Source: Osedax fenrisi (Eukaryota > Annelida > Polychaeta > Sabellida > Siboglinidae). From it: a stretch of DNA of 64,000 nucleotides. The stretch spans positions 86,936,995-87,000,994 of the forward strand of contig OZ025240.1 in the NCBI GenBank assembly GCA_964019155.1, read 5' to 3'. Shown here piece by piece: positions 23,655-32,692 of the stretch; within the stretch, counting starts at the first letter, position 1; every line of letters begins with the position of its first letter. Both the position numbers and the translations under genes were made by a program. The notes under the pieces were generated by a model that was not told the DNA's origin, did not search any database, and saw nothing but the letters and a program-made list of their open reading frames with translations.

Positions 23655-24246
23655 CATTATTAATTTTTAAATATTATATTGAAATATCTTATTAGCTTTC
23701 TATAGAAATATCACTTTTTCGTATGTTTACATGTAAACTAAATAAGTGTCGTACATCCCCTACTATAGAGCGTTACCATTAAGTAAACCTTTTAAGTATG
23801 TTTTACTTATTAAATGTAGTAATATCATTACATTATAGTAATTTATTTAATTGGTAACATTTATCAATATAATATTAACATTATTTTTTCACTAATAGTA
23901 TGATGAAATATTAATAATTTTAAATGTTACTAAAATAATACATAGTTACAAAGTATTATAATATTAATATTTAAATTAATTATATAAATTACACATGAAC
24001 ATATATGTATATCTATAAACATATGTATATTATCAGATTATTATTTAATATGATTTACATATTTTTACTCGATATACCTACTTATCTTTTACTATACGAT
24101 ATTCATACAGGACTCAAAATATATCTTTTGGAAATATTGTTGGAACATATGTTAGCATCATGCCCATTCATTCTTCGGATTCATTAGAACCAAATATAGT
24201 TGAAATACATTCAGATGAAATTGGTGTTTATTGTATTTTAATATAA
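13384..24246 (+). CDS. FTP-A: discoidin/fucolectin-like gene, spliced
   Basis: Gene-level entry. Exons proposed at 13384-13465 (uncertain), 13590-13677, 16327-16412, 23147-23315 and 24111-24246. The product would be about 155 residues of a small beta-sandwich of the F5/8 type C or FTP-like class, probably secreted and sugar- or surface-binding. Every exon has AG before and GT after it, and phases run 1/2, 2/1, 1/2, 2, as in FTP-B and FTP-C. Intron 1 holds a LINE and intron 2 a 5.5-kb DNA transposon, so the gene spans more than 10 kb. Joining exon 3 to exon 4 at the best sites creates a TAG codon, so the gene may be a pseudogene or use another donor. AATAAA lies at 24268-24273. No signal peptide found. 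Confidence 0.6.
13590..13677 (+). CDS. FTP-A exon 1 (N-terminal strand)
   Basis: The exon follows CACGTAG and precedes GTTAGA. It reads 28 codons including DVAYQKMFTRWVSSSGNYPA and ends NNID plus AA. This corresponds to the N(I/V)AxGKxxxxSS...A(I/V)DG start of FTP and discoidin domains, and to FTP-B exon 1 (NIAVGKEVYSNT...AIDG). Phase 1 in, phase 2 out. A shorter donor at 13647 (GTAATT) is possible but would not keep the family phase. Confidence 0.55.
14051..16190 (+). mobile_element. Young 5'-truncated LINE in FTP-A intron 1
   Basis: The insertion carries an uninterrupted reverse transcriptase reading frame, then an AT-rich 3' region, a hairpin AAAGCTAATTATAGCTTT near 16120-16138, a palindrome TAGACAATTGTCTA and a final (ATTC)n run before a TA array. 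A short simple-repeat tail rather than poly(A) is typical of CR1/L2-like and related families. It lacks the endonuclease, so it is 5'-truncated, but the frame has not decayed. This suggests recent insertion. Confidence 0.75.
14123..15625 (+). CDS. LINE reverse transcriptase, 5'-truncated, frame intact
   Basis: 500 codons from the first ATG; the same frame is open back to about 14051, so the ATG is probably internal. The polymerase motifs are in order: INYRPISLLPQISKIFEKII (fingers, about residue 63), KKAFDVVDHDIL (motif A, about 137), GVPQGSVLGPLFF (motif B, about 188), YADDTSLSIF (motif C, catalytic YADD, about 227), then FLGIILD and the thumb/connection. The protein would copy element RNA at a nicked target. 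The apurinic endonuclease domain and ORF1 are missing. The clade looks like CR1/Jockey-superfamily; I cannot place it further. Very A-rich codons. Confidence 0.9.
   Translation: MKSKSSKDINNWDMKLINLLINSIAKPLEYLFNLCLANSEFPDNMKISIIKPVFKANDKKQIINYRPISLLPQISKIFEKIIYNRMMDFIYKNKIINDNQYGFVEKSNTTLSHFNLQHFLFTKHSLNKKIPTLFLYLKKAFDVVDHDILLKKLEYCGFRGHVNVFLTNYLLDRKVKTRINNTVSSVRNVRFGVPQGSVLGPLFFIIFINDISNIFNNDDNINLNIYADDTSLSIFANSNEELSSNMQLYLDRLCHWFNINKLKLNIEKTKILPYFNTKIINNINLNNVNIEIVDRYTFLGIILDSNLTYSFHIINLCNKLSKIVYLFRKLKFLNLRNLIILYNSLFLSNMSYGIEIWGNVYEDRLKKLVLIQKKTIRIINKNMIDKSQLHLIRLSHTNNMFKYNSILKLNELITFRIILFLYNLLHNNYNINLDTFFIYNKDKTRFILPLMKTTKFQNTIFFKGPKYYNNIMSNNILKSENIHNIHKLKKVLKNYFLNKY
16327..16412 (+). CDS. 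FTP-A exon 2 (Trp strand)
   Basis: Between AATATAG and GTTAGT, 28 codons read with SYWWSIALLHQYNIKYVYII in the middle. FTP-C exon 2 has PWWAVDLSRSFDVYKVYIY at the same place and FTP-B has NWRLDLSGIFSIYKVIII. The WWxVDL...I..VxI pattern is the hallmark central strand pair of FTP and F5/8C domains. The Asp of DL is replaced here (IALL). One base in, one base out, which keeps frame with exons 1 and 3. Confidence 0.7.
16421..16481. repeat. (TA)n array, about 60 bp
   Basis: Pure TA dinucleotides a few bases after the exon 2 donor of FTP-A. Confidence 0.95.
16780..17570 (+). repeat. Left terminal inverted repeat
   Basis: Matches the right arm in reverse complement along its length with small indels, including the landmarks TTAGAAGGGACGC, TTTTACATGTATTTGTTTAA and GGTAAGCATACTTAATTAAT. 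Confidence 0.85.
17571..17915. other. Transposon interior, AT-rich, no gene seen
   Basis: No open frame of note. Confidence 0.4.
17916..18101 (-). pseudogene. Coding-like remnant inside the transposon
   Basis: A 62-codon open frame on the minus strand includes GYVPNKAYTFKKYKECQLF and FEINENYFNYIEYINRRDY. A related stretch is on the opposite strand at 20190-20295 (NNKDMAVLFYIHHY...KKYEEYQLFIRYD). The shared words NN(N)xDMAV and KKYxExQLF show common origin. It is probably a scrap of the element's own protein; no catalytic motif was recognised. Confidence 0.35.
18102..18611. other. Transposon interior with TA array
   Basis: Contains a TA array at about 18170-18214 and AT-rich sequence. No gene seen. 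Confidence 0.4.
18612..18869 (+). CDS. Unrecognised open stretch, possible terminal exon
   Basis: An open frame without an early ATG follows CTATTAG at about 18640. It contains LIDHFKSKRYTKDFAKQRY, TTKCNLVLPNAAASSIEIT and ends FAYNNVFMLY and TAA. The composition (Cys, Pro, Ala, Gly) is unlike random AT-rich sequence, so it may be a real coding exon, either of the transposon or captured from the host. It lies in intron 2 of FTP-A but does not show that family's motifs. Not identified. Confidence 0.3.
19447..19517. repeat. (TA)n array, about 70 bp
   Basis: Nearly pure TA inside the transposon interior. The flanks (18870-20180) hold short coding-like islands near 19100 and 19755-19830 (for example DPEPANTTTYNDFGPETM), but no defensible gene. 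Confidence 0.9.
20370..21060 (+). repeat. Three diverged repeats of a coding-like unit
   Basis: Units starting near 20391, 20656 and 20911 (spacing about 255-265 bp) each read, in one frame, words like NLCVSKY...KFTKCTYE.NVIS. The third copy continues to NKNYEEALEIYEMC. Stops and frameshifts interrupt them. This is a decayed tandem protein repeat within the transposon; the protein family is not recognised. Confidence 0.5.
21072..21147. repeat. Perfect 76-bp palindrome
   Basis: Positions 21072-21109 and 21110-21147 are exact reverse complements with no loop. The arm includes TTACCCGTATTTATTAATA. It lies just inside the right inverted repeat of the transposon. Confidence 0.95.
21270..22295 (-). 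repeat. Right terminal inverted repeat with internal duplication
   Basis: Reverse complement of the left arm. A segment of about 130 bp (GGTAACATAAAAATGGAATA ... CTATGAATA) is present twice at about 21468-21598 and 21595-21720, whereas the left arm has one copy. Confidence 0.8.
22560..22970 (+). repeat. Dispersed AT-rich repeat, copy 1
   Basis: Shares long runs with 31485-31870, such as GATTGATAATTTATTTA, ATCGAAAGTATAAAGTATAA, ATTAAAACGTTTTACAGTTA and ATACATTATTTTGTAAGT, in the same orientation. No coding frame. Family unknown. Confidence 0.75.
23062..23096. repeat. Perfect 17-bp-arm hairpin
   Basis: CATCGATGTAAATAAAA, one G, then the exact inverse. TA arrays flank both sides. It lies 50 bp upstream of FTP-A exon 3. 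Confidence 0.9.
23147..23315 (+). CDS. FTP-A exon 3
   Basis: After ATATTTAG, two bases plus 55 codons, then TA before GTAAAT. The reading includes MLHNVKVDVYLYKKNVELSN, a Cys (SNCSF) and ends KLVSDSSI. Position, phase 1/2, length and the single Cys fit exon 3 of FTP-B and FTP-C. Read without splicing it ends at TAG (23314-23316), so a terminal exon is the alternative. If spliced to exon 4 the junction codon is also TAG, which would truncate the domain. Confidence 0.6.
24111..24246 (+). CDS. FTP-A exon 4 (C-terminal strands)
   Basis: After TTCATACAG, one base plus 44 codons and TAA. It reads TQNISFGNIVGTYVSIMP, then SDSLEPNIVEIHSDEI and ends YCILI. FTP domains end with a GRYVxI strand followed by a LxLCEVEV-like strand; GTYVSI and LEPNIVEI fit that. 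Acceptor phase 2 is the same as FTP-B exon 4. AATAAA follows 22 bases after the stop. Confidence 0.65.
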
Positions 24247-24267
24247 ATATTTGTTACGTCATTTTAA

Positions 24268-24273
24268 AATAAA
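24268..24273 (+). promoter_or_regulatory. Poly(A) signal of FTP-A
   Basis: AATAAA shortly after the FTP-A stop codon. In AT-rich DNA this hexamer is frequent, so support comes mainly from position. Confidence 0.4.
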
Positions 24274-25408
24274 TTTATAAATTATAATTAAATATAATCT
24301 TATTAGAAGCGATATATAAATGTACTTATTTATTAATGCGACGAGTATGTGTTTACATTGTTAATAATTAAATTTAATTTGAACATTTTAATATCTTCTT
24401 CGCAAGTACCTGTTTTATTGTATTATTTATATTAGGAACATGTGATATCAATAATTTATGTAGAACATTATTAAAAAATTCTACTTTTTGATCGATATTA
24501 TCAATTTAATTTAGATATTCCCAATTAAATCTAGAAAGATGATATTTAATCAATTTATATTAGCATTATTTAAATCAAAATTGTTTGATTTTAAAATCTT
24601 TTTACATGGGTATTTTTCAATATTTATATTAAATGAAAAAGAATAGGTTAGTAGTCACTTATATTTTTGTATAATCCAAACTATAGTCTCTATTATTTAT
24701 ATTATATAGTAATTATTTTTCATTAGTTAAAAGTAAATCAATTATATTATTATTACTGGCTATACTTGACTTATTTATTAATTGTGAAAATGAATTTTTA
24801 ATAATCGAATTGTAAAGTAATGCGTAATTATAATTATTATACATGTTCATTATTTATATATATATAATGTGTGTATACTATAGTTATATTATATGTGTGT
24901 CACAATTTATTGCAAATTATATTTGAATTATTTTATAATTATAAAATATACTTATAAAATCCTTAAGGAACGTATGTACTATATATATAGTACTATCTAT
25001 AGAAATAATTATGTATACAGTTTCGTAATATATAGTTTATATCCTAGGGTTTATATGATGTGTAACATAATCATTATTAATGTATCCTTGCATGTATGTA
25101 TGTTACATATATGTATACTAAGTATATAAACCTGTACATATATATTTTAATATGTGTGTACATATATGTGATAAAAGTGTAACACGTAATATGTTGATCT
25201 AACAAATAAATAACAATTACTAGTAATATAAATATGGCGCCTCTAATGCATAAAAACATTTTTATAATACTCACGGTTATAACATATATTGTATTATTCA
25301 GATAATGAAAATGTATTTAATTAGTCACTTATTAAGTAAATTTATTAAAGTAAATAAATATAAATATAGGATAGGTCGTAATCGTGATTAAATATAAGCA
25401 GTTTATTT

Positions 25409-25442
<34 letters not shown>

Positions 25443-25590
25443 TTTTTAAAGTTTTAATAATTTATAAATTAATTTTATTAAAATTTCAGAATAATAGTAT
25501 ATTAAAATACGTTATTTCATTGATATTATATATATTTAACTTAATATTTTTTTAAATAGAACTGTTATAAACTTAAAAAAAGTGTATATA

Positions 25591-25646
<56 letters not shown>

Positions 25647-26489
25647 ATACATAGCTATATATATAGCTATGCAATTATAATTAATTTATAATTAATTTAT
25701 TATAATTAATTTTCTATTTTAAAATCTTTATTATATTATAACTAATTATAAATTAGTATCCAAATATTATTTTAATTTATATGTAATGTTATATTCTTAA
25801 ATATATAAATAAAGTACTATTTTAAAATTGAAATTGTATTGAATAATCAATATTTAACAGTGTATTGCCTTTAACCTAATTACCTAACTCATAATAAACT
25901 TAACACAAATAACATCGTAATTAAATGAAAAGTAATATGATATCATTGGAATTCATGTTAAGTTAATTTCTCAAGATTGAACTTATACAATTTTACATTT
26001 TTTAAATATTAGTAAAACATATTATTTAAAACATTACAATTGTATTAATATATGATTTATTAAATCTAATAATTTAAATTATAAATATAACAGATACAAA
26101 ATTCTATACTATTTTATGAAATATGCACGTATCCATGATATCTATTCAACACGCATCTATGATACGTATCAAATACATAGCCGCATGAATATGTATAGAC
26201 CATAAATCACTTTGTGTCAATGAACGAGCTTAACGCGTATCATATACGTATTAACTGATATCGTTACTTACTTGGATGTATATATGTATGATATTACAAT
26301 AATATATGATATATGATAGAGAGCGTATATGTAATAAAGTAGCAATATATTTTAAATTACCGATACAATCATATGTAGTGTAATATAGTAAATATATGGA
26401 ATGTATGTGAAATGTACTATAGTATAGTAACGGTGTAGTCATGAAATGTGTATAGGATGCTAAAGTGCGAGGCAATATAGCAAGATTAT
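24274..26489. other. AT-rich intergenic region, no gene seen
   Basis: Contains TA arrays at about 25411 and 25588 and a perfect 22-bp palindrome CATAGCTATATA... at 25650-25671. No exon or transposon motif was recognised. Confidence 0.45.
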
Positions 26490-26509
26490 AACCTAACCGT
26501 GTACGGCTA

Positions 26510-26554
<45 letters not shown>

Positions 26555-27085
26555 ATATAATAGCCGTACCCTACCTCTTGTCGGCGACCAGGCTTTGCTC
26601 AGTTTTTGATTATGTGCCTATCTATAGAATAATATATTATTTATTATTTATAGCTATTCCTGATTCCGAATTACTAATCTTTACATTTTTCTTACCTTAT
26701 ATTTATTAATTCTAACCGTATCCGACCCAGAGTTTTTTGTTTTTAAGATTTATTAGTAATATCTTTAGTAATAATAATAGAATATTTCAAAACATTATAC
26801 AATATATTTTTTTAAATTGTCTATAAATATGTTAAATAATATAAACAATTTTTCAACATATTAGTAGTCGTACCCGACCCGCTGCTGTTAGGTTTTTGAT
26901 TGTTTACCTATACTATTATTCATAATTTATATGTATATACATATCCGGCATATGCCTGACTCTACATGTCTAGCCGTATCCAACCCGACGTTGCTCGGTT
27001 TTTGATTATTGCCTATCTATTATAATAATAAATAATTATTTATTATTTATAGCTATCCCTGATTATACATTGCTAGTATATACAA
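26490..27085. mobile_element. Cluster of Helitron-like end fragments
   Basis: The words GTACGGCTAG, CGTTGCTCGGTTTTTGATTA and TAGCTATCCCTGATTA (or their inverse) recur near 26495, 26555-26660, 26705, 26870-26905 and 26970-27065, as in the fragments at 1-302. Two ends face each other across a TA array at 26512-26551. Nested or repeatedly truncated copies are likely. Confidence 0.5.
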
Positions 27086-27159
27086 TACATAAATAGCTAA
27101 AATAAAAATAAATATAGACAATATTAGTTTTTAATATTTAAAAATTAGTGTACAAATAT

Positions 27160-27480
27160 GTTTAAATATACAAAAAATATTTAAAATATTACAAAATATA
27201 TTTTTTTAAATGTCGAAAACCCAAACCCAAACCGTTGTCTAAAAAAGTACAAAATCATTTCAAAAAAGCATCGTGAAAGATATTACATGACAAAAAATCA
27301 TTTTAATGAACAAAATAAATTTATCGGATTTTTCTCGATCAAGAGGTAATAATTTCAAAAAAAAATGCCGGACCAAGACCATTCAGGTGGAAAATTATTA
27401 AGATCGGGTATAACATATTTTCGCGACGTTCTCCGTTCTCTAGTTAGCTCCACACACACACACATATATATATATATACA
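27160..27480 (+). repeat. Dispersed repeat with GGACCAAGACCA island, copy 1
   Basis: The block containing CCGGACCAAGACCA, TTATTAAGATCGGGTATAAC, TTTTCGCGA and a CA/TA tail recurs at 58390-58690 in the same orientation. The portion AAACCCAAACCCAAACCG is also found inverted at 66-95. No protein motif. Confidence 0.7.
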
Positions 27481-27738
27481 TATATACATTAAAATATATA
27501 CTCTTATATATAGTAGACTAGATGGCTACAGCCCGATTATGCGCAAGTGCTAGTGTTTCCGTTATTTCGTTATCCGATATGTCGTATACATATATTTTAT
27601 TAATTTGATAGAATTTACTTTTTTATAACCTGATATTTTACCATGGATATTATTAAAGTAGTTTTATATAATATATGTATTACATAATTACTTAATAATA
27701 TATTTTGATTAGTACACGCATTTAATATGTTATATCGC

Positions 27739-27771
<33 letters not shown>

Positions 27772-27824
27772 TACTAAAATACTAGTTAATTCCCTTGAAC
27801 AAACCCAAAATATCAATCAGTAAT

Positions 27825-27868
<44 letters not shown>

Positions 27869-28595
27869 TACTGTATATCTTAATAAAATGCTAGATAATA
27901 ACCCAGTAAATAATTGTTTCGAAAATATAGTTTTAAAAACATGCATTTATTTATATATACAAAACATTTACATATAACAGATGAATGCATTACTTAATTG
28001 GAGTACTTATTATATATTGTATTTAAGTATTTTATTATTAATCTTTAAATATATAATTTAATATAATATAATAAACATATAAAAAAGTATTAATACTTAC
28101 ATATCATTAATTAATGATTTAAAAATAAATTATTTACATGTTTTTAAATATATGAGTTTTTTAAACATATATGTTTTAAATATCTTATTTGAATGAAGTA
28201 TTTAAAACATAATTTTAAATAAATCAACATATAATATTTATATTATTATAACTTTAATTTATATATTATTATTAATATTATGTATATAAATGTTTTAAAA
28301 AAAAAGATTAATGTTTTAAAAAAATGATAATTTATATGTTTTTAAAACATTAAATAGTTAACTTTCTGAAACATACATATTTTAAATATCTATATTCATG
28401 AAGTATATAAATCATAATTTTAAATTAATAAATACAACATTTATTGTATTATGAACTTAAGTTGTCAGGTCTCGTTCGACATCTCGTTCACCAAGTTACT
28501 CGTCAAGTTACTCGTCTTATTATGTGAATATTGTTATTACAGTTTGCGAATATTATTATTGAATATTGTTATATTATATACCGGTACATGCCTGT

Positions 28596-28655
<60 letters not shown>

Positions 28656-29027
28656 TATATATTATATATACCTGAATTATATATATATATACAAATTATA
28701 TCATATTATATATAATGATATAAATGTTTATATAATATATTTATATATTATTTATAATATATAATTAAATTGTTAGAATATAATTATATAATTATATATA
28801 TATATGTTATAAAGTCAAAGTTGTAGATATATTGATTGACGCATGATATACATTTACATGCATTTAGAATTACGTAACATAAATCGATATATCTACATAA
28901 AAACTTTAAACTAGATTTCGGTGTCACGCTCTGTGTTAATTGCATAGCCATAGCCATGTAAATGTTTGTTTTTCTGGTATTTTATATTTTTATCGTCTGT
29001 AAAGTAAATTTCGTTATTTTTCTATAG
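27481..29027. other. AT-rich, TA arrays, no gene established
   Basis: TA arrays at about 27742, 27828 and 28603. From 28040 to 28440, TGTTTTAAA-like words repeat irregularly. An ATG-led open stretch at 28451 (MNLSCQVSFDISFTKLLVKL...) is hydrophobic, but no continuation was found. Confidence 0.4.
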
Positions 29028-29079
29028 AATAAATTCTACTCGGTGAGATTGCCTCATTCTTCGTTCTGCATTTCATCGG
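29028..29079 (+). CDS. Possible short exon
   Basis: Flanked by TTTTTCTATAG and GTAGGT, open in one frame (NKFYSVRLPHSSFCISS) and ending in phase 1. An (ATT)n tract follows directly, so it could instead be a retroelement tail read backwards. Confidence 0.25.
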
Positions 29080-29092
29080 GTAGGTACTATTA

Positions 29093-29126
<34 letters not shown>

Positions 29127-29187
29127 GTTATATTATTATTATGTTCAATAGTTCTTTGTTTCGATTAATACACTGTACCACTTTACT

Positions 29188-29243
<56 letters not shown>

Positions 29244-29712
29244 ATATTGTTACTATACCAATACACGTACTATAGTACATATATATTATATAGTATACGT
29301 ACATCAATACGTTTGTTTTATTATATACACATCCACATATCGATATTGTTAACATAATATTGTCGCACGTATTGCGTATTCTAGTACCTTATGAATACGC
29401 ACACATGCATCGCACAATGTGTCGCATATTACTGTATGCCGTCGCGCATGACCAACCCACATGTAGACGGCTGATTATATATATATATATATAGATATCC
29501 GCCGCTGTATTGCAAACATCTATAAAGTACCCTTAATTCCCTTAATACATATAAATAAGCCTTGCCGCTATGCTTTCTATATATATATAGGCATACGCCT
29601 TATGCATGCACATAAAGATTATACTTTAGTCAAACCACATACACGATATATATACCCCATAGACATTCATATTCCATACATAACTTAACAAATACTATTA
29701 TTACATTTTCAG

Positions 29713-29762
29713 TAGTCCGACAATCTTCTGCCAGGACTCAATATACATCTCGTTCTTATTAG
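29713..29762 (+). CDS. Possible short exon
   Basis: Flanked by ATTACATTTTCAG and GTTTAT. Open in the frame SPTIFCQDSIYISFLL, one base in and one out. Unidentified. Confidence 0.25.
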
Positions 29763-30034
29763 GTTTATTTGATCGATCTCCTAGAATTTTACTAAATCAG
29801 AAACCAATTTGATATCCGCCATGAACATTTTTCATAGTTAGTAAATTATTAATTTCAAAAATACTATATAAATTACATATATATATATGAATACTAATAT
29901 ACTTAGTAGTGTAATAAAGATCAGTATTATGCATGTATTTTTTTCATATTTAATTTTGTTCCATTATTTAACATATGTCCTAAATTGGTATAGACTTTGA
30001 CATTATCAATCATTACTTATTTTTTATATTTCAG

Positions 30035-30150
30035 AAAGACTATTCAAATTGGAAATTGGCCAGGAACGATTAATTGAAATAAACATAAATATAGAGATTA
30101 TTTTTCTGAATCAAATGAAAATATTTTCGAAATGTAAAGATAAGAAATAA
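30035..30150 (+). CDS. Possible terminal exon of an unidentified gene
   Basis: Follows a strong acceptor (TTTTTTATATTTCAG). It reads two bases plus RLFKLEIGQERLIEININIE, then IFLNQMKIFSKCKDKK and TAA. AATAAA lies at 30158-30163. Its entry phase matches the phase-1 ends of the exons proposed at 29028 and 29713. No family recognised; with its AT-rich codons it may be chance. Confidence 0.35.
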
Positions 30151-30319
30151 GGTACAAAATAAAACTATATATACCTAATATCTTATTTTAATAATAACTC
30201 ATTTATAGGTCAAGATTTCTGTGGAATAATACAAATTATGTAATTTGTAAAATATATTATTTTTTATTTGTTATATGTAAATAAATATTTTCTATCAAAG
30301 TCTATTTGATTCTTTGTTT

Positions 30320-30440
30320 TTAAAACATTCGTATATATCAGTTTCAAAAACTAACAAATATTTATATTTTTGAAACATTTATTTATGTTAGTTTCAAAAA
30401 CTAACAAATAATTATGTTTTTGAAACATTAAAGTATGTAA
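30320..30440. repeat. Tandem repeat of about 54 bp, hairpin-forming
   Basis: About two and a half copies of a unit with GTTAGTTTCAAAAACTAAC and TTTTTGAAACATT. Each unit can fold on itself. Confidence 0.7.
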
Positions 30441-30834
30441 GTTTTAGAACCATGTCAAATAACTAGCCATGAACTAGGTTTTAAAAACATAAATTATTGT
30501 TTGTTTTAAAATCTTTATTTCGAAACAATTATTTACTGAGAAGTCCTATCACGCATAGATTTATGTTACTTACACCTCGTATATCTTCTGTTACCGTCTG
30601 CATTTCTAGAAAATCAAGTTATTCGCTCAATAATCCTTATTGAAATATTTTGTGAATTTTTGTTGAAATTTTTTTGAAATATTTTTTTATATTTTTTTAG
30701 TATCTTTAGAAATTTAAAAAAAATATATTTTGTAATATTTTGAAACATTTTTTGTATTTTAAAGTTATTTTTTGAAATAATTTTCCCCTAATTTTTGAAA
30801 TATTAAAAAAAAATAGTATACTACATTTGGTTAT

Positions 30835-30960
30835 ATGTTAGCTAACATTTATTTTATTGTTTATACTAGCAATGCAGTATCAGGACTAAGTATGACTAAT
30901 ACATAATAGATAGACAAAAAATCACAACGAGCACCATCGGGTAGGGTACGGATAGTAGGA
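30835..30960 (+). mobile_element. Helitron-like end fragment
   Basis: AGTATCAGGACTA, AATCACAACGAGC and GGGTAGGGTACGGATAG parallel the fragments at 1-302. Confidence 0.4.
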
Positions 30961-31371
30961 TAATATAATATCCTAATACTATAGAATTCAATACATATTT
31001 CAAAGGTATTACTAATAGTATATATTAATACCCAATAGTATGTCATTACAAATAAAATAATATTTATTATAAAATTATACAGGGTTTATCAATAGTATCT
31101 ATGGTTTTCAACACACTATTCAATTGATAACATATTGTATGAAACGAATAATTTAACAGATTTATATATTCTTCAAGTTTAATTTGTATATAATTATAAT
31201 ATATGCTTTTTAATGTTTATTTTGAATGTGAAAGTGAACTGTAATCTGAGACTGGCTACCCGGTAATCTACTATATACTAACATATATTATATCAGAGCA
31301 GGTGCAGCCTCAAAGCCTCACTTTTAATATTCATTATAGTTAATTATTGTGCAATACTATATAATAGTAAA

Positions 31372-31445
31372 TAGGGGAAAGTTACATAATACAGACACTT
31401 TAACAATAAATGTTCTTAATATTTTATGACTCATTATTTTAATTC
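31372..31445 (+). repeat. Isolated MITE terminus
   Basis: AGGGGAAAGTTACATAATAC, then ACTTTAACAATAAATG and a TATGACTC word, matches the inverted right end of the MITE at 55231-56136. Only one end is present. Confidence 0.6.
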
Positions 31446-31484
31446 AAAAATTAAAATATATAAATATTATATGATTATAGATAT

Positions 31485-31870
31485 TGATTGATAATTTATT
31501 TATGCAAATACATAGCCGAAAATATAATCGAAAGTATAAAGTATAAATATTTGCTAAGGATAACAAATGTTATATACAAAGAAATAAACAAAGAAATAAT
31601 ACGAAATTAAAAAATTAAAGAAATTAAAACGTTTTACAGTTACCGTAAAAATAAACAAAAAACAATTGAAATTAGAAATAAATTATATAGTAAAATTAAA
31701 CGAAAAATGATCAAAATATAAATAAAAGATAGCGTAAAAATAATCGAAAATAGAAATAAAATACATTATTTTGTAAGTGACATCGAAATATTCAAATTCT
31801 ACTTTAACTTTATCGTATTCTTTGTACCCTGTATTACTAATAAATAATTAGTTATATAGTTTAATATATA
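31485..31870 (+). repeat. Dispersed AT-rich repeat, copy 2
   Basis: Second copy of the family at 22560-22970, in direct orientation. The stretch 31870-32500 after it is AT-rich and I see nothing in it. Confidence 0.75.
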
Positions 31871-32692
31871 AATTATACATTTTAAATATATTATAAACAG
31901 AACATGTTAAAAATCAAATAAACCAATTATATAGAATGAAACAAACAAATAATGTAATACTTACCAATATCTGTAATAATAGTAGGTAGTACATTATTAA
32001 TTTCATATTTTAATTGTATAATACATTTCAAACATATATATATATATATACAAACAGATCTGTTCGAACACGTTACAAATAAAATAAACCAATATACCTA
32101 TACACAAACTGAACACGTTAATAACAAAACAAAACAATAAAATTACGAAACAAACAATATAATACTTACTGAAATAATCTGAAATAATAGTAAAATATTA
32201 ATATTTTATTTTAGTAATATAATACATTTGAAACATATATACAAAATATATATAAAACAAAAATATAATTCAGAACAAACAAAAATAAAATAATACTTCC
32301 CACTTTATATGTAATAATAATTAATTATTAATTTTATATTATATTATATTTTAAATATTGATAAAAACCCACATATTCTATAACAAAAACAAACTTTTAA
32401 AAAAAACCAGAGAAGAGATAATGCAATAATCAAGATACAAAATGAAATACAAATCAATATAAAATTATAAATTTCTGTTAAAAAAAAGTTGTTTGTCATA
32501 CCTCCTTGATTACTATAGAACGCAGAGTATACTCGCCTGTCTATCTATATCCATACAGCTACCTAACGGCTGATTCTACCATCACGTGCTGCGTCATCTG
32601 ACTGGTTTTCCTCAAACCGGTTTCTAAATCACGACTGCTCCTGTTGCGGCATTTATTGTTAGATCTCGCCAACGTGTTTCCTACTCCATCTC

